Notes: generated by a model not told the origin, from the sequence alone. A stretch of DNA of 64,000 nucleotides from an uncultured Phascolarctobacterium sp. (GCA_958448515.1 CAUDEF010000008.1:1-64000); one strand, 5' to 3'; positions 25,849 to 34,952 are shown, counted from the stretch's first letter. Program-made: numbers and translations.

Positions 25849-26907
25849 ATGGATAAAATTGATATTTTTGGTATGACAAGCGAGCAGCTGCAGGACGTTT
25901 TTGTGCAGCAGGGAATTAAAAAATTCCGTGCCAAACAGGTTTTTCAGTGGCTGTATCAAAAATCAGTTTTTGATTTTGCGCAGATGCATAATTTAGGGAA
26001 AGCTGACATTGCGCTTTTGCAGGAAAAGTTTACCGTGTTGCCTGCAGAAATAAAAATCCTGCGTGAACAAAACTCCTCTGATGGTATGACAAGCAAAATA
26101 CTGCTGGAGTTTCCTGACGGAAATTCTGTGGAAACAGTATTAATGCACCATGATTACGGTTATAGTGTGTGCGTGTCAAGTCAGGTAGGCTGTGATATGG
26201 GATGTGCCTTTTGTGCCAGCGGTTTAAATGGCTGTGTAAGAAATTTAACTGCCGCAGAAATTATTGCTCAGGTGTATTTGTTCAATAACAGATTAAGAGA
26301 AAAATCAGCCATGGTAAGCAGGGTTGTTGTCATGGGCAGCGGTGAACCCATGTTAAATTACGATAATGTCATGGCAGCACTTGATTTTCTGCATCGTGAA
26401 GATACTTCTTTCATGAGTTACAGAAATATGACAATTTCTACCTGCGGCATTATTCCGGGAATTGAACGCATGATAGCTGACGGCAGACCTGTTAATCTTG
26501 CCATATCTCTGCACGCTGCGGAAAACGAGCTGCGTACAGATTTAATGCCTGTTAATAAAGGGTTTAGCTTTATTGATGTGATCGCTGCAGCAGAAAGATA
26601 CAGCAAGGCAGGAGGCCGGCAGGTAACTTACGAATATATACTCATTAAGGATAAAAATGACAGTGTGAAAGACGCAGAACTGCTTTGTAATTGTTTGAAG
26701 TTTAAACACGCAAGTGTTAATCTTATTCCTGCTAATCCCGTTGTGGAAAAAGGCTTTTTAAGACCGGGAAAGCAGGCAATAGAGCGTTTTGTACATACGT
26801 TACAGAAGAACAGAGTTAATGTTACAGTAAGAAAAGAAATGGGCAAGGATATTGATGCTGCCTGTGGGCAGCTGAGAGCTAAATTTGCGAAAGAGCAGGA
26901 AAGCTGA
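25849..26907 (+). CDS. rlmN: Dual-specificity 23S rRNA/tRNA methyltransferase RlmN
   Basis: RlmN is a radical-SAM enzyme that methylates C2 of A2503 in 23S rRNA and A37 in some tRNAs. The cluster motif is CDMGCAFCASG, followed by VVMGSGEPMLNYDNV and ISLHAAENELR. The C-terminal cysteine used for the methyl intermediate is present in DAACGQLR near the end. At 352 residues it is typical. The ATG at 25849 follows AAGGTG; an in-frame TTG at 25816 would overlap rsmB and is less likely. One base separates its stop from the start of the phosphatase gene. Confidence 0.95.
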   Translation: MDKIDIFGMTSEQLQDVFVQQGIKKFRAKQVFQWLYQKSVFDFAQMHNLGKADIALLQEKFTVLPAEIKILREQNSSDGMTSKILLEFPDGNSVETVLMHHDYGYSVCVSSQVGCDMGCAFCASGLNGCVRNLTAAEIIAQVYLFNNRLREKSAMVSRVVVMGSGEPMLNYDNVMAALDFLHREDTSFMSYRNMTISTCGIIPGIERMIADGRPVNLAISLHAAENELRTDLMPVNKGFSFIDVIAAAERYSKAGGRQVTYEYILIKDKNDSVKDAELLCNCLKFKHASVNLIPANPVVEKGFLRPGKQAIERFVHTLQKNRVNVTVRKEMGKDIDAACGQLRAKFAKEQES

Positions 26908-26908
26908 A

Positions 26909-27658
26909 ATGAAAGTACAGGTTACGGGAAGAACACATGTAGGTATGGTGAGAAATAATAATGAAGACTCACTGCTTATCAGAGAGCCGTATTTGTTTGC
27001 AGTTGCTGACGGCATGGGAGGACATGCGGCAGGGGAAATAGCCAGCCGTGAAACTTTAAAAGCCTTTGAGGTAGCTACGCATCCATTAAGACATGCCGTA
27101 GCAGATAGTGCAGAAGAAGTGCTGAGAAACGCCTTTAATAAAGCTAACGAGCATATTTACTTAATGGCTGACAAAAATGAAGCTTATACCGGTATGGGTA
27201 CTACACTGACTGCACTGTATCTGCCTGGTGACGGAACTGCCTATGCTGCACATGTAGGTGACAGCAGACTTTATTTATATCGTAAGGGAAGTTTATCTCA
27301 GGTTACACATGACCATTCCTATGTAGCAGACCTTGTTGCTCAGGGCAAGATTACTGATAAAGAGGCCTTTGTTCATCCTAAAAAGAATATGCTTTTACAG
27401 GCTATTGGCGTAGAAAAAACAATTAATACGGATATAATTCATTTTGCCTTAGAAGACGGAGATATATTGCTTTTATGCAGTGATGGCTTATCTGATATGT
27501 TAAGAGATAATGAGATAAGAGAAATTTTGCATGCAAGTGATATTGATACTGCCGGAGATTTGCTGATTGAAACGTCTTTGAACAATGGCGGACGTGATAA
27601 TGTTTCTGTGATACTTATTGCAGTTAAAGAAAATAATGCTGACAGGGAGGATAATTGA
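26909..27658 (+). CDS. prpC: PP2C-type serine/threonine phosphatase (PrpC/Stp)
   Basis: This 249-residue cytoplasmic metal-dependent phosphatase opposes the Ser/Thr kinase encoded next. PP2C motifs are intact: VRNNNEDS, ADGMGGHAAGEIAS, GMGTTLTAL, HVGDSRLYLY, and CSDGLSDMLRDNE with GGRDNVSVILI at the end. The ATG at 26909 is chosen for the canonical N-terminus MKVQVTGRTHVGMVR and has AGGAAAG upstream. The rlmN-prpC-prkC-rsgA-rpe order is conserved in Firmicutes. Confidence 0.94.
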   Translation: MKVQVTGRTHVGMVRNNNEDSLLIREPYLFAVADGMGGHAAGEIASRETLKAFEVATHPLRHAVADSAEEVLRNAFNKANEHIYLMADKNEAYTGMGTTLTALYLPGDGTAYAAHVGDSRLYLYRKGSLSQVTHDHSYVADLVAQGKITDKEAFVHPKKNMLLQAIGVEKTINTDIIHFALEDGDILLLCSDGLSDMLRDNEIREILHASDIDTAGDLLIETSLNNGGRDNVSVILIAVKENNADREDN

Positions 27659-27659
27659 T

Positions 27660-29594
27660 TTGGATAAAAATATTCTTAATAACAGATATGAAATTATTCG
27701 CCCTGTCGGCAGCGGCGGTATGGCAGAGGTTTTTCTGGCGCATGACAATCTTTTGGACCGCAATGTTGCGGTTAAAATGCTGAGAGATCAGTTTGTTGCT
27801 GACAGAGAATTGCTGGATCAGTTCCGCAGAGAGGCAAAGTCTGCAGCCAGACTCATTCATCCTTATATTATAAATATCTATGATGTTGTTTCTGAAGGTG
27901 ATGTTCAGTACATTATTATGGAGTATGTTGAGGGTGTTACTTTAAAAGATTATCTTAAAGAACACAAACTTCTGCTGAATGCAGTACTGGAAATTGCTGT
28001 ACGCCTGGCAGATGCTCTGAAACATGCGCACAGCAAGAATATTATTCACTGTGATATAAAACCGCAAAATATACTGATTGACAAAAATCTGAATCCCAAA
28101 ATTACTGATTTTGGCATTGCCAAGATGGTAAGCAATCAGACTATGGTGTATTCGTCTGCGGTAATGGGTTCTGTACATTATATTTCACCGGAGCAGGCTA
28201 ATGGCGGCCAGATTACAGCCTGCAGCGATGTTTATTCTCTGGGCGTAGTAATTTTTGAGATGCTGACCGGTCAGGTTCCTTTTAACGGCAATACTGCAGT
28301 ATCTGTAGCTATGATGCATGCTGAAAAGCCGATTCCGAGGCTAAGTGAATATATGGAAGAAGTTCCGGAGGGACTGCAGAATATTATTGATAAGGCTTTA
28401 GCCAAAAAGTGCGAAAACAGATATCAGGATGCTGATGAGCTGCGCAGGGATCTGCTGAATTTGAAAATGAAGCTGTATCCTTTCAGCAGTGATGAATACA
28501 AAAAGGACATGCAGGCAGTTTTGCCAAGCAGCACTTATGTGGCTAATGATGAGGATGACGCTACATTGATTATGAAACCCGTTCGCAGCAATACTGTAAA
28601 TTTAAGTTCTATTAGCGAGCTGGATACAGTCAGTGAGAGTGAACCGGAGGAGGATATTGTGGCAGCAAGGCCTGTAAAGAAAAAAAGACAGTTTAATTTT
28701 ACCAGAATCCTGATTATGGTTACTGTAGCTGTAGTTCTTATTTCGGCTATTGCGCATTTTATCTTTAATCGTAATCGTGAAATTGTTGCTGTTCCGGAAG
28801 TTGTAAACATGTCTGTGTCTGAGGCGCAGATTCTTCTGGAAAAAGAAGGCTTTGAAGTTGATCTGGAAGAACGCTCAGAAAATAATGTTAAACCGGGCGT
28901 TGTTATTGAGCAGTCTCCAAAAGCCGGTGAGAAACGCAAAGAAGGCAGCGTAATTTATCTTACAGTCAGCAAAGGTGCAGAATTAAAACCGGTACCTGAT
29001 GTTACTGGCATGTCACTTACCAAGGCAGAGAGAATAATTCTTGATGAAGGGTACGAAATTGGCACTGTAATCAAAAAGCATGACAGTTCAAAGAAAACAG
29101 GCAGCATTTTGGCGCAGTCACCTAAATTCGGCGATAAGGCTCCCAAAGGCAGCAAAATTAATCTGGTTATCAACGAAGGTGAAAATGTTGTACCTGATGT
29201 AACCGGCAAAAAACTTGCTGATGCAACAAAGCTGCTGAAGGATCAGGGACTGGCTTTAGGCAATGTAACCTATGCTGCAAGTGAGAGAACCAAGGGTACT
29301 GTTATTTCTGCAGATCCTGCTGTGGGAACAAGTCTTGAGGAAAATGCAAAAGTAAATCTTGTTGTTTCCAGCGGTGCAAATAAAGAAGCTAACAGCATTT
29401 ATGTAGATTTCATTGTTCCCGGAGAAAAGGAACAGCATGTGCAGATATATGTAATAGACAGTCGTGGACGTAATCTCATTTATGATGATGATAAAAAAGG
29501 CGGCGTAAGAATTCGTCGTAAAATTGATGTTTCTGATAATGCAAAAATACAGTTTTACTGCGATAATAAACTTATAGAGGAGAAAACTTTGTGA
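27660..29594 (+). CDS. prkC: PASTA-domain serine/threonine kinase (PrkC/PknB type)
   Basis: This 644-residue membrane kinase senses cell-wall fragments or lipid II. The kinase domain (about 8-275) has glycine loop GSGGMAEVFL, Lys39 in AVKML, Asp132 of the catalytic loop, DFG at 150-152 and GSVHYISPEQA. The catalytic loop reads HCDIKPQN rather than the usual HRDIKPxN. A transmembrane helix lies near 350-370, then three PASTA repeats at about 375-580, and a short beta-rich tail with a role I cannot name. The start is TTG with GGGAGG nine bases upstream. Its stop overlaps the rsgA start by four bases. Confidence 0.94.
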   Translation: MDKNILNNRYEIIRPVGSGGMAEVFLAHDNLLDRNVAVKMLRDQFVADRELLDQFRREAKSAARLIHPYIINIYDVVSEGDVQYIIMEYVEGVTLKDYLKEHKLLLNAVLEIAVRLADALKHAHSKNIIHCDIKPQNILIDKNLNPKITDFGIAKMVSNQTMVYSSAVMGSVHYISPEQANGGQITACSDVYSLGVVIFEMLTGQVPFNGNTAVSVAMMHAEKPIPRLSEYMEEVPEGLQNIIDKALAKKCENRYQDADELRRDLLNLKMKLYPFSSDEYKKDMQAVLPSSTYVANDEDDATLIMKPVRSNTVNLSSISELDTVSESEPEEDIVAARPVKKKRQFNFTRILIMVTVAVVLISAIAHFIFNRNREIVAVPEVVNMSVSEAQILLEKEGFEVDLEERSENNVKPGVVIEQSPKAGEKRKEGSVIYLTVSKGAELKPVPDVTGMSLTKAERIILDEGYEIGTVIKKHDSSKKTGSILAQSPKFGDKAPKGSKINLVINEGENVVPDVTGKKLADATKLLKDQGLALGNVTYAASERTKGTVISADPAVGTSLEENAKVNLVVSSGANKEANSIYVDFIVPGEKEQHVQIYVIDSRGRNLIYDDDKKGGVRIRRKIDVSDNAKIQFYCDNKLIEEKTL

Positions 29595-30484
29595 GTGAAC
29601 TGCAAGGCAGAATATTAAAAAATTATAACGGCTATTATTATGTGGCAGTTGAAGATGTTATATATACCTGCAAGGTCAAAGGAAAAATGAAAAAGAACCG
29701 TTTTTCCATGGCTACAGGTGATCTTGTTGTTTTTGAAGCAGGCGATAAGAATGAAGGCATGATTAAGCATGTTTTGCCGAGAAAGAATTTTCTTGTGCGG
29801 CCTACGATTGCCAATCTGGATTTGTTTGTAGTTACTTTTGCCTGTGCTACGCCGGATTTCAGCTTTTTGATTGCAGATAAACTGCTTGCTTTGGCAGAAA
29901 TGGCTAAAATTCCGGCAGTACTTGTTTTAAATAAGGCAGATATTGCGCCGGAAGGATTAGTAGAAGAAATCAAAGGCGTTTACGAAAAAATCGGATACGA
30001 TGTTTACGTAATTTCAGCTCTGGAAAACAGCGGCATAGAAGCACTGAAAGAAAGATTAAAAGGCAAAATTTGTGCCTTTGGCGGCCCGTCCGGAGTGGGA
30101 AAATCCTCTACTATTAATGCTATTGATCCTGCCGTAGAATTAAAAACAGGCATCGTCAGTGAAAAAATAGGCCGAGGCAAACATACAACGCGTTATGCTC
30201 AGCTGCTTCCTTTTGCCGGAGGCTATATTGCCGATACACCGGGTTTTGGCAATCTGCTTTTAGAAGAGCTGGACAGCAAAATGGTTCCGACAGGCTTCAG
30301 AGAATTTGCCGGTTATGAGGCTCAGTGCAAGTTTGTTTCCTGCACGCATACTCATGAACCTGTCTGCGGTATTAAAGAAGCTGTTAAAGAAGGTTTAATT
30401 GCCAGAAGCAGATATGATTCATATGTTAATATCCTGGAAGAAATAAAACTTTTTGAGGAGAGAGAGGGTAAAAAGTATGATTAA
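29591..30484 (+). CDS. rsgA: Ribosome small-subunit-dependent GTPase RsgA
   Basis: RsgA is a circularly permuted GTPase for late 30S maturation. It has an N-terminal OB fold (1-~65), G motifs in permuted order with LNKADI (G4) before GPSGVGKSST (G1) and DTPGFG (G3), and a C-terminal zinc site CKFVSCTHTHEPVC. At 297 residues it is full length. The start is GTG with GAGGAG eight bases upstream, overlapping the kinase stop. It overlaps rpe by eight bases. Confidence 0.95.
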   Translation: MSELQGRILKNYNGYYYVAVEDVIYTCKVKGKMKKNRFSMATGDLVVFEAGDKNEGMIKHVLPRKNFLVRPTIANLDLFVVTFACATPDFSFLIADKLLALAEMAKIPAVLVLNKADIAPEGLVEEIKGVYEKIGYDVYVISALENSGIEALKERLKGKICAFGGPSGVGKSSTINAIDPAVELKTGIVSEKIGRGKHTTRYAQLLPFAGGYIADTPGFGNLLLEELDSKMVPTGFREFAGYEAQCKFVSCTHTHEPVCGIKEAVKEGLIARSRYDSYVNILEEIKLFEEREGKKYD

Positions 30485-31121
30485 AGTAGCTCCGTCTATT
30501 TTGTCTGCTGACTTTGCGTATCTGGCAGATGAAATTAAGAAAATTGAAGCCGCAGGTGCAGATTGGGTGCATATTGATGTCATGGACGGACTGTTTGTTC
30601 CTAATTTGACTTTTGGTGCTCCTGTTGTGCAGAAAATCAGAAAAGTAACAGATTTATTTTTTGACTGCCATCTCATGGTGGAGAATCCGGAAAAATATAT
30701 TGCTGACTTTAAAAAAGCCGGTGCAGACCAGATTGTTGTGCATGCAGAGGCTACGAAACATTTGCACAGATGCATTCAGCAGATTAAAGCGGAGGGAATG
30801 AAAGCAGGTGTAGCGTTAAATCCGGCTACTTCCTTACCTGCTATAGAAGAAATTTTGCCTTATGTTGATATGGTATTATTAATGACTGTAAACCCCGGTT
30901 TTGGCGGACAGTCATTTATTGAAAGTATGGTGCCTAAAGTTGCAAGACTGTCAGAAATGATAAAAAATGCCGGACTTGATGTTGATATTCAGGTTGATGG
31001 CGGTATTAACGATAAAACAGCGCAGCTTGTTAAGGAAGCCGGAGCTAATATTTTGGTAGCTGGTTCCTATGTTTATGGTGCTGAAGATGTAGCTGAAGCT
31101 ATTGCAAGTTTGAAAAAATAA
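30477..31121 (+). CDS. rpe: Ribulose-phosphate 3-epimerase
   Basis: Rpe interconverts ribulose 5-phosphate and xylulose 5-phosphate in the pentose phosphate pathway. The TIM-barrel signatures are clear: APSILSADF at the N-terminus, HIDVMDGLFVPNLTFG, DCHLMVENPE, MTVNPGFGGQ and VDGGIN. At 214 residues it is standard. The ATG at 30477 gives the canonical start MIKVAPSILSADF. It ends the long priA-to-rpe run. Ribulose 5-phosphate is also a riboflavin precursor, and the riboflavin operon follows. Confidence 0.95.
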   Translation: MIKVAPSILSADFAYLADEIKKIEAAGADWVHIDVMDGLFVPNLTFGAPVVQKIRKVTDLFFDCHLMVENPEKYIADFKKAGADQIVVHAEATKHLHRCIQQIKAEGMKAGVALNPATSLPAIEEILPYVDMVLLMTVNPGFGGQSFIESMVPKVARLSEMIKNAGLDVDIQVDGGINDKTAQLVKEAGANILVAGSYVYGAEDVAEAIASLKK

Positions 31122-31140
31122 TGACATTTGTTGACTTTTA

Positions 31141-31169
31141 TTGACAATTGTCATTTTGCTGTGTAGTAT
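31141..31169 (+). promoter_or_regulatory. Promoter for the FMN riboswitch-rib operon, with palindrome on -35
   Basis: A consensus -35 TTGACA lies 17 bases from TAGTAT. The perfect 12-base palindrome TGACAATTGTCA (31142-31153) covers the -35 box. Confidence 0.6.
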
Positions 31170-31195
31170 ATAAGTTGTAGAATTAAATAGTGCAA

Positions 31196-31305
31196 AAACC
31201 TTTGGGGCAGAGTGCAATTCTCTACCGGCGGTATAGTCCGCGAGCCGTATGGCATGAACAGGTGTGATTCCTGTACCGACAGTATAGTCTGGATGAAAAA
31301 AGGTT
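31196..31305 (+). promoter_or_regulatory. FMN riboswitch (RFN element)
   Basis: The RFN consensus is present in order: GGGGCAGAGTGCAATTC, CTACCGGCGGTATAGTCCGC, GAGCC, then TGTACCGACAGTATAGTCTGG and ATGAAAAAAGG. The outer helix pairs AACC (31197-31200) with GGTT (31302-31305). It binds flavin mononucleotide and should shut down the riboflavin genes via the downstream terminator. The arm between the ligand-binding segments is short. Confidence 0.96.
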
Positions 31306-31321
31306 GTGGTATCGGTTGCTG

Positions 31322-31357
31322 CCGCATTCCTACCCAAGGGTAGGAGTGCGGTTTTTG
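31322..31357 (+). terminator. Riboswitch-controlled terminator upstream of ribD
   Basis: CCGCATTCCTACC pairs with GGTAGGAGTGCGG (one G-U pair) and TTTTT follows. It lies between the FMN aptamer and ribD. Confidence 0.92.
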
Positions 31358-31373
31358 TTATTGTGAGGATAAA

Positions 31374-32474
31374 ATGAACGATAGAGATTATATGAAGCGG
31401 GCTCTGGAGCTGGCAAAAATTGCAGAAGGCAATACAAGTCCAAATCCTATGGTAGGCTGCGTTATTGTAAACGATAAAGGCGAAATTGTAGGTGAAGGCT
31501 ATCATCATAGAGCAGGTGAAGCTCATGCTGAAGTAAATGCTTTAAAAGCTGCCGGTGAAAAGGCTGAGGGTGCTGCTGCCTATGTAACCTTGGAGCCTTG
31601 TGCTCATTATGGAAGAACAGGACCATGCTGCGTGGCTTTAGCTGAGGCAGGTGTAGCCAAGGTTGTTGCTGCCTGTCTTGATCCTAATCCCAAGGTTGCC
31701 GGCAAGGGAATGGAATACCTTCAAAGTAGGGGTATCGAAACGGTTGTAGGTGTATGTAAGGAAGAAGCAGAGGACCTGAATGAAAAGTTTTTCTGCTGGA
31801 TTACTAAAAAAAGACCTTTTATAAGCCTTAAGTACGCAATGACTTTAGACGGAAAAATTGCCGCAGCTAATGGAGATTCTAAATGGATTACCGGTGTGGA
31901 GGCAAGAACCTGTGCTCATTTGCTGCGCAAACAGCATGATGCCATTCTCGTAGGAATCAATACAGTTTTGCAAGATGATCCTGAGCTTACTACAAGACTT
32001 GTTGAAGGAAAAAATCCTGTCAGAATTATTTTAGACAGTAAGCTTAAAATCCCTGAAAAAGCTAAAGTATTAAATGAGGAAGCGCGGACTTTGATTTTTA
32101 CATCTGAGTTTGCCGATGCTGATAAAAAATCACATTTAAATGCTCTGGAAAATGTAGAGGTTATTGAAACAGAAGTATGTGATGGAAAATTGTCACTGGA
32201 GAAAATTGCAGCTGTACTGGCAGAAAAAAATATTACCAGTGTGCTTGTAGAGGGAGGCAGCAGTGTTCATGGTGCTTTTTACGATGCACAGCTGGCAGAC
32301 AGGGTATATGCTTTTATAGCGCCTAAAATTATTGGCGGAAAAGATGCGATGAGTCCTGTAGGCGGCAAAGGCAGTGATTTTATTGCCGAAGGCTGGCAGC
32401 TGGATAGTGTAAGCAGTAAGGTTCTTGGCAAGGATTTACTGATAACTGGAATCGTCAGAAGGGGGACTGAATAA
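31374..32474 (+). CDS. ribD: Bifunctional riboflavin deaminase/reductase RibD
   Basis: RibD carries out the second and third steps of riboflavin synthesis: deamination of the pyrimidine ring and NADPH-dependent reduction of the ribose. The N-terminal deaminase zinc site is HAEVNAL with LEPCAHYGRTGPC. The C-terminal reductase domain shows SLKYAMTLDGKIAA, GINTVLQDDPELTTR and VEGGSSVHG. At 366 residues it is full length. The stop overlaps ribE by one base. Expression is set by the FMN riboswitch. Confidence 0.95.
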   Translation: MNDRDYMKRALELAKIAEGNTSPNPMVGCVIVNDKGEIVGEGYHHRAGEAHAEVNALKAAGEKAEGAAAYVTLEPCAHYGRTGPCCVALAEAGVAKVVAACLDPNPKVAGKGMEYLQSRGIETVVGVCKEEAEDLNEKFFCWITKKRPFISLKYAMTLDGKIAAANGDSKWITGVEARTCAHLLRKQHDAILVGINTVLQDDPELTTRLVEGKNPVRIILDSKLKIPEKAKVLNEEARTLIFTSEFADADKKSHLNALENVEVIETEVCDGKLSLEKIAAVLAEKNITSVLVEGGSSVHGAFYDAQLADRVYAFIAPKIIGGKDAMSPVGGKGSDFIAEGWQLDSVSSKVLGKDLLITGIVRRGTE

Positions 32475-33127
32475 TGTTTACAGGTCTTATTGCAGAGCTT
32501 GGAAGTATTGTGGCGCTTGAAAGGCAGGGCGAGTCTTTTCATCTGACTGTTGCAGCAGTTAAGGTTATGGAAAATCTGAAAATAGGCGACAGCGTAGCTG
32601 TAAATGGTGTTTGCCTGACGGTTGTGAAAAAAAGTGCTGGCAGTTTTACAGCGGATGTTATGCCGGAAACGGTGCGTCTTACCAATATAGGAGAGCTGCA
32701 GCCGGGCAGCAGAGTTAATCTGGAGCGCACCCTGCGTTTATGTGACGGTCTGGACGGTCATATAGTTACAGGTCATGTTGAGGGGCAGGGAATGATAAAA
32801 AGCCGAATTCCAGAAGGCATTGCAGTTGTTGTAACAATAGAGACAGAAGCAAGACTTTTAAAATATATACTGCCCAAGGGAAGTATTGCCATTGATGGCA
32901 TCAGCCTTACTGTTACACAGGTAACTGATAACAGTTTTTCTGTATCGCTTATCCCTCATACGGCTAAAGAAACGACTTTAGGATTTAAGGCTGTTGGGGA
33001 TAAAGTAAATCTGGAAACAGATATTATTGGCAAGTACGTAGAACGCATGCTTGGTTTTAAGCAGGAAAATAAACAGTCAAATCCGATGCTGGATAAAAAT
33101 ATATTATTGGAAAATGGTTTTATGTGA
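32474..33127 (+). CDS. ribE: Riboflavin synthase alpha subunit
   Basis: This enzyme dismutates two lumazine molecules into riboflavin and the pyrimidine precursor. It has two lumazine-binding repeats, each starting with an MFTGLI- or GHVEGQG-type segment; GDSVAVNGVCLTV and GSIAIDGISLTV are the paired repeat cores. At 217 residues it is typical. The ATG start shares a base with the ribD stop, indicating coupling. Gene naming varies (ribC in E. coli, ribE in Bacillus). Confidence 0.95.
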   Translation: MFTGLIAELGSIVALERQGESFHLTVAAVKVMENLKIGDSVAVNGVCLTVVKKSAGSFTADVMPETVRLTNIGELQPGSRVNLERTLRLCDGLDGHIVTGHVEGQGMIKSRIPEGIAVVVTIETEARLLKYILPKGSIAIDGISLTVTQVTDNSFSVSLIPHTAKETTLGFKAVGDKVNLETDIIGKYVERMLGFKQENKQSNPMLDKNILLENGFM

Positions 33128-33139
33128 GAGGTGATTTTT

Positions 33140-34363
33140 ATGAGTGAACAATTTAAGTACAATACTGTTGAAGAGGCTATTGCTGCAATTAAAGCCGGCA
33201 AGATGGTTTTGGTAACTGATGATGAAGACAGAGAAAATGAAGGCGATCTGATTATGTCTGCTGAACTCTGTACACCTGAAGCTATTAATTTTATGGCCAA
33301 AGAAGCCAGAGGACTTATCTGCATGCCTGCTGCAGGATCTGTTATGGATAAACTGCAGTTTGGCGCTATGGTAAGTAAAAATACCGATAATCATGAAACA
33401 GCTTTTTCTGTTTCCATTGACCATGTTGATACAACAACCGGTATTTCTGCTTATGAGCGTGCCTATACTATGAAAAAATGTGCAGATGAGAGCGCTCAGC
33501 CCCAGGATTTTCGCAGACCGGGACATGTGTTTCCGCTGCGTGCCAAAGATGGCGGCGTTCTTGTAAGAACAGGACACACTGAAGCTACTGTGGATCTGTG
33601 CAGACTGGCAGGCTTAAAACCTGTAGGTGTATGCTGTGAAATCATGAATGATGACGGACATATGGCAAGAACTCCGGATCTGATTGCTTTTGCTGAAAAA
33701 CATAGCCTGGTGTTTATTACTGTAGCAGATTTAATTGCCTACAGAAAAGCTCATGAAAAAATGATTCATCGCGCTGCAGAAGCAAGTCTTCCCAGCAAAT
33801 ATGGTACTTTTAAAATTATTGCCTATGAAAATGACCTTGATAATCTGTGCCATGTAGCAATTGTGAAAGGTGATGTAGCAGGTAAGGAAAATGTCCTTGT
33901 AAGAGTACATTCTGAGTGCCTTACCGGTGATGCTCTGGGCAGTTTGCGCTGTGACTGCGGAGATCAGCTTGCTAATGCTTTGCGCATGATTGAAAAAGAA
34001 GGTTTGGGTGCTGTTATTTATATGCGTCAGGAAGGCCGCGGAATTGGTCTTGCCAATAAGATTCGTGCTTATACCTTGCAGGATCAGGGACTTGATACGG
34101 TAGAAGCAAATGTTCAGCTTGGATTTGCTCCTGATCTGAGAGATTACGGACTTGGAGCGCAGATTTTGGCTGATTTGGGGCTGACAAGCATCAGACTTAT
34201 TACCAACAATCCGGCTAAACGTATTGGCCTGTCCGGTTATGGCATAACTATAACTGAGCGTGTGCCTATCGTAATTGAGCCTAATGTATATAATGAACAT
34301 TATCTTGATGTTAAAGAAGAAAAAATGGGGCATGAGCTACACTGTAAATGCTGCCATAAATAA
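33140..34363 (+). CDS. ribBA: Bifunctional DHBP synthase/GTP cyclohydrolase II RibBA
   Basis: RibBA supplies both riboflavin precursors. The N-terminal RibB domain makes 3,4-dihydroxy-2-butanone 4-phosphate from ribulose 5-phosphate (DDEDRENEGDLI metal/acidic loop; RTGHTEATVDL). The C-terminal RibA domain opens GTP, with zinc cysteines in HSECLTGDALGSLRCDCG and the arginine of RQEGRGIGL. At 407 residues both domains are complete. The ATG at 33140 follows GAGAGGTG by seven bases. The final CCHK tail may bind metal, but this is speculative. Confidence 0.95.
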   Translation: MSEQFKYNTVEEAIAAIKAGKMVLVTDDEDRENEGDLIMSAELCTPEAINFMAKEARGLICMPAAGSVMDKLQFGAMVSKNTDNHETAFSVSIDHVDTTTGISAYERAYTMKKCADESAQPQDFRRPGHVFPLRAKDGGVLVRTGHTEATVDLCRLAGLKPVGVCCEIMNDDGHMARTPDLIAFAEKHSLVFITVADLIAYRKAHEKMIHRAAEASLPSKYGTFKIIAYENDLDNLCHVAIVKGDVAGKENVLVRVHSECLTGDALGSLRCDCGDQLANALRMIEKEGLGAVIYMRQEGRGIGLANKIRAYTLQDQGLDTVEANVQLGFAPDLRDYGLGAQILADLGLTSIRLITNNPAKRIGLSGYGITITERVPIVIEPNVYNEHYLDVKEEKMGHELHCKCCHK

Positions 34364-34377
34364 CAGGAGGAAAGCAA

Positions 34378-34839
34378 ATGAACATTTTAGAAGGTAAATT
34401 AACAGCAAAAAATATGAAGGTAGCTATTGTTGTAGCTCGTTTTAATGAATTTATAACCAGTAAACTTTTAAGCGGAGCAATTGACTGTTTAAAACGACAT
34501 GAAGCTGATGACAATGATATTACTGTAGTATGGGTACCGGGTGCTTTTGAAGTGCCGCTGGCAGCTAAAAAACTGGCAGCAAGCGGTAAATATGATGCTA
34601 TTATCTGTCTGGGAGCGGTTATCAGAGGTGCTACACCGCACTTTGATTATGTTTGCGCAGAAGCTTCCAAGGGTATTGCTCATGTAAGCATGGAATACAG
34701 CCTGCCGGTTGCCTTTGGTATATTGACTACCGAAAATATTCAGCAGGCAGTTGAGCGTGCAGGCACTAAAGCCGGCAATAAAGGTGTAGATGCTGCCATG
34801 ACTGTAATTGAAATGGTAAATCTTTTTAAAGAAATGTAA
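34378..34839 (+). CDS. ribH: 6,7-dimethyl-8-ribityllumazine synthase
   Basis: RibH joins the RibB and RibD pathway products to form lumazine, usually as a 60-subunit shell that can enclose riboflavin synthase. Signatures include ARFNEFITSKLL, VPGAFEVPLAAK, CLGAVIRGATPHFDYV with the catalytic His, and PVAFGILTTEN. At 153 residues it is standard. It is the last gene of the operon, with AGGAGG before the ATG and a terminator after it. Confidence 0.96.
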   Translation: MNILEGKLTAKNMKVAIVVARFNEFITSKLLSGAIDCLKRHEADDNDITVVWVPGAFEVPLAAKKLAASGKYDAIICLGAVIRGATPHFDYVCAEASKGIAHVSMEYSLPVAFGILTTENIQQAVERAGTKAGNKGVDAAMTVIEMVNLFKEM

Positions 34840-34843
34840 TATT

Positions 34844-34877
34844 AAAGCCGAAGGTTTTCCTTCGGCTTTGCTTTTTT
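34844..34877 (+). terminator. Terminator of the riboflavin operon
   Basis: The perfect stem AAAGCCGAAGG / CCTTCGGCTTT is followed by GCTTTTTT. Confidence 0.92.
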
Positions 34878-34883
34878 CAAAGC

Positions 34884-34912
34884 TTGTATTTAAGATTGAA
34901 TATCTTTATAAT
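34884..34912 (+). promoter_or_regulatory. Promoter for hslO
   Basis: TTGTAT and TATAAT lie 17 bases apart, 41 bases upstream of the hslO start. Confidence 0.65.
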
Positions 34913-34952
34913 GGATTGTAGAAGTTAAGATGACACTGAAAGGAGCATTACG

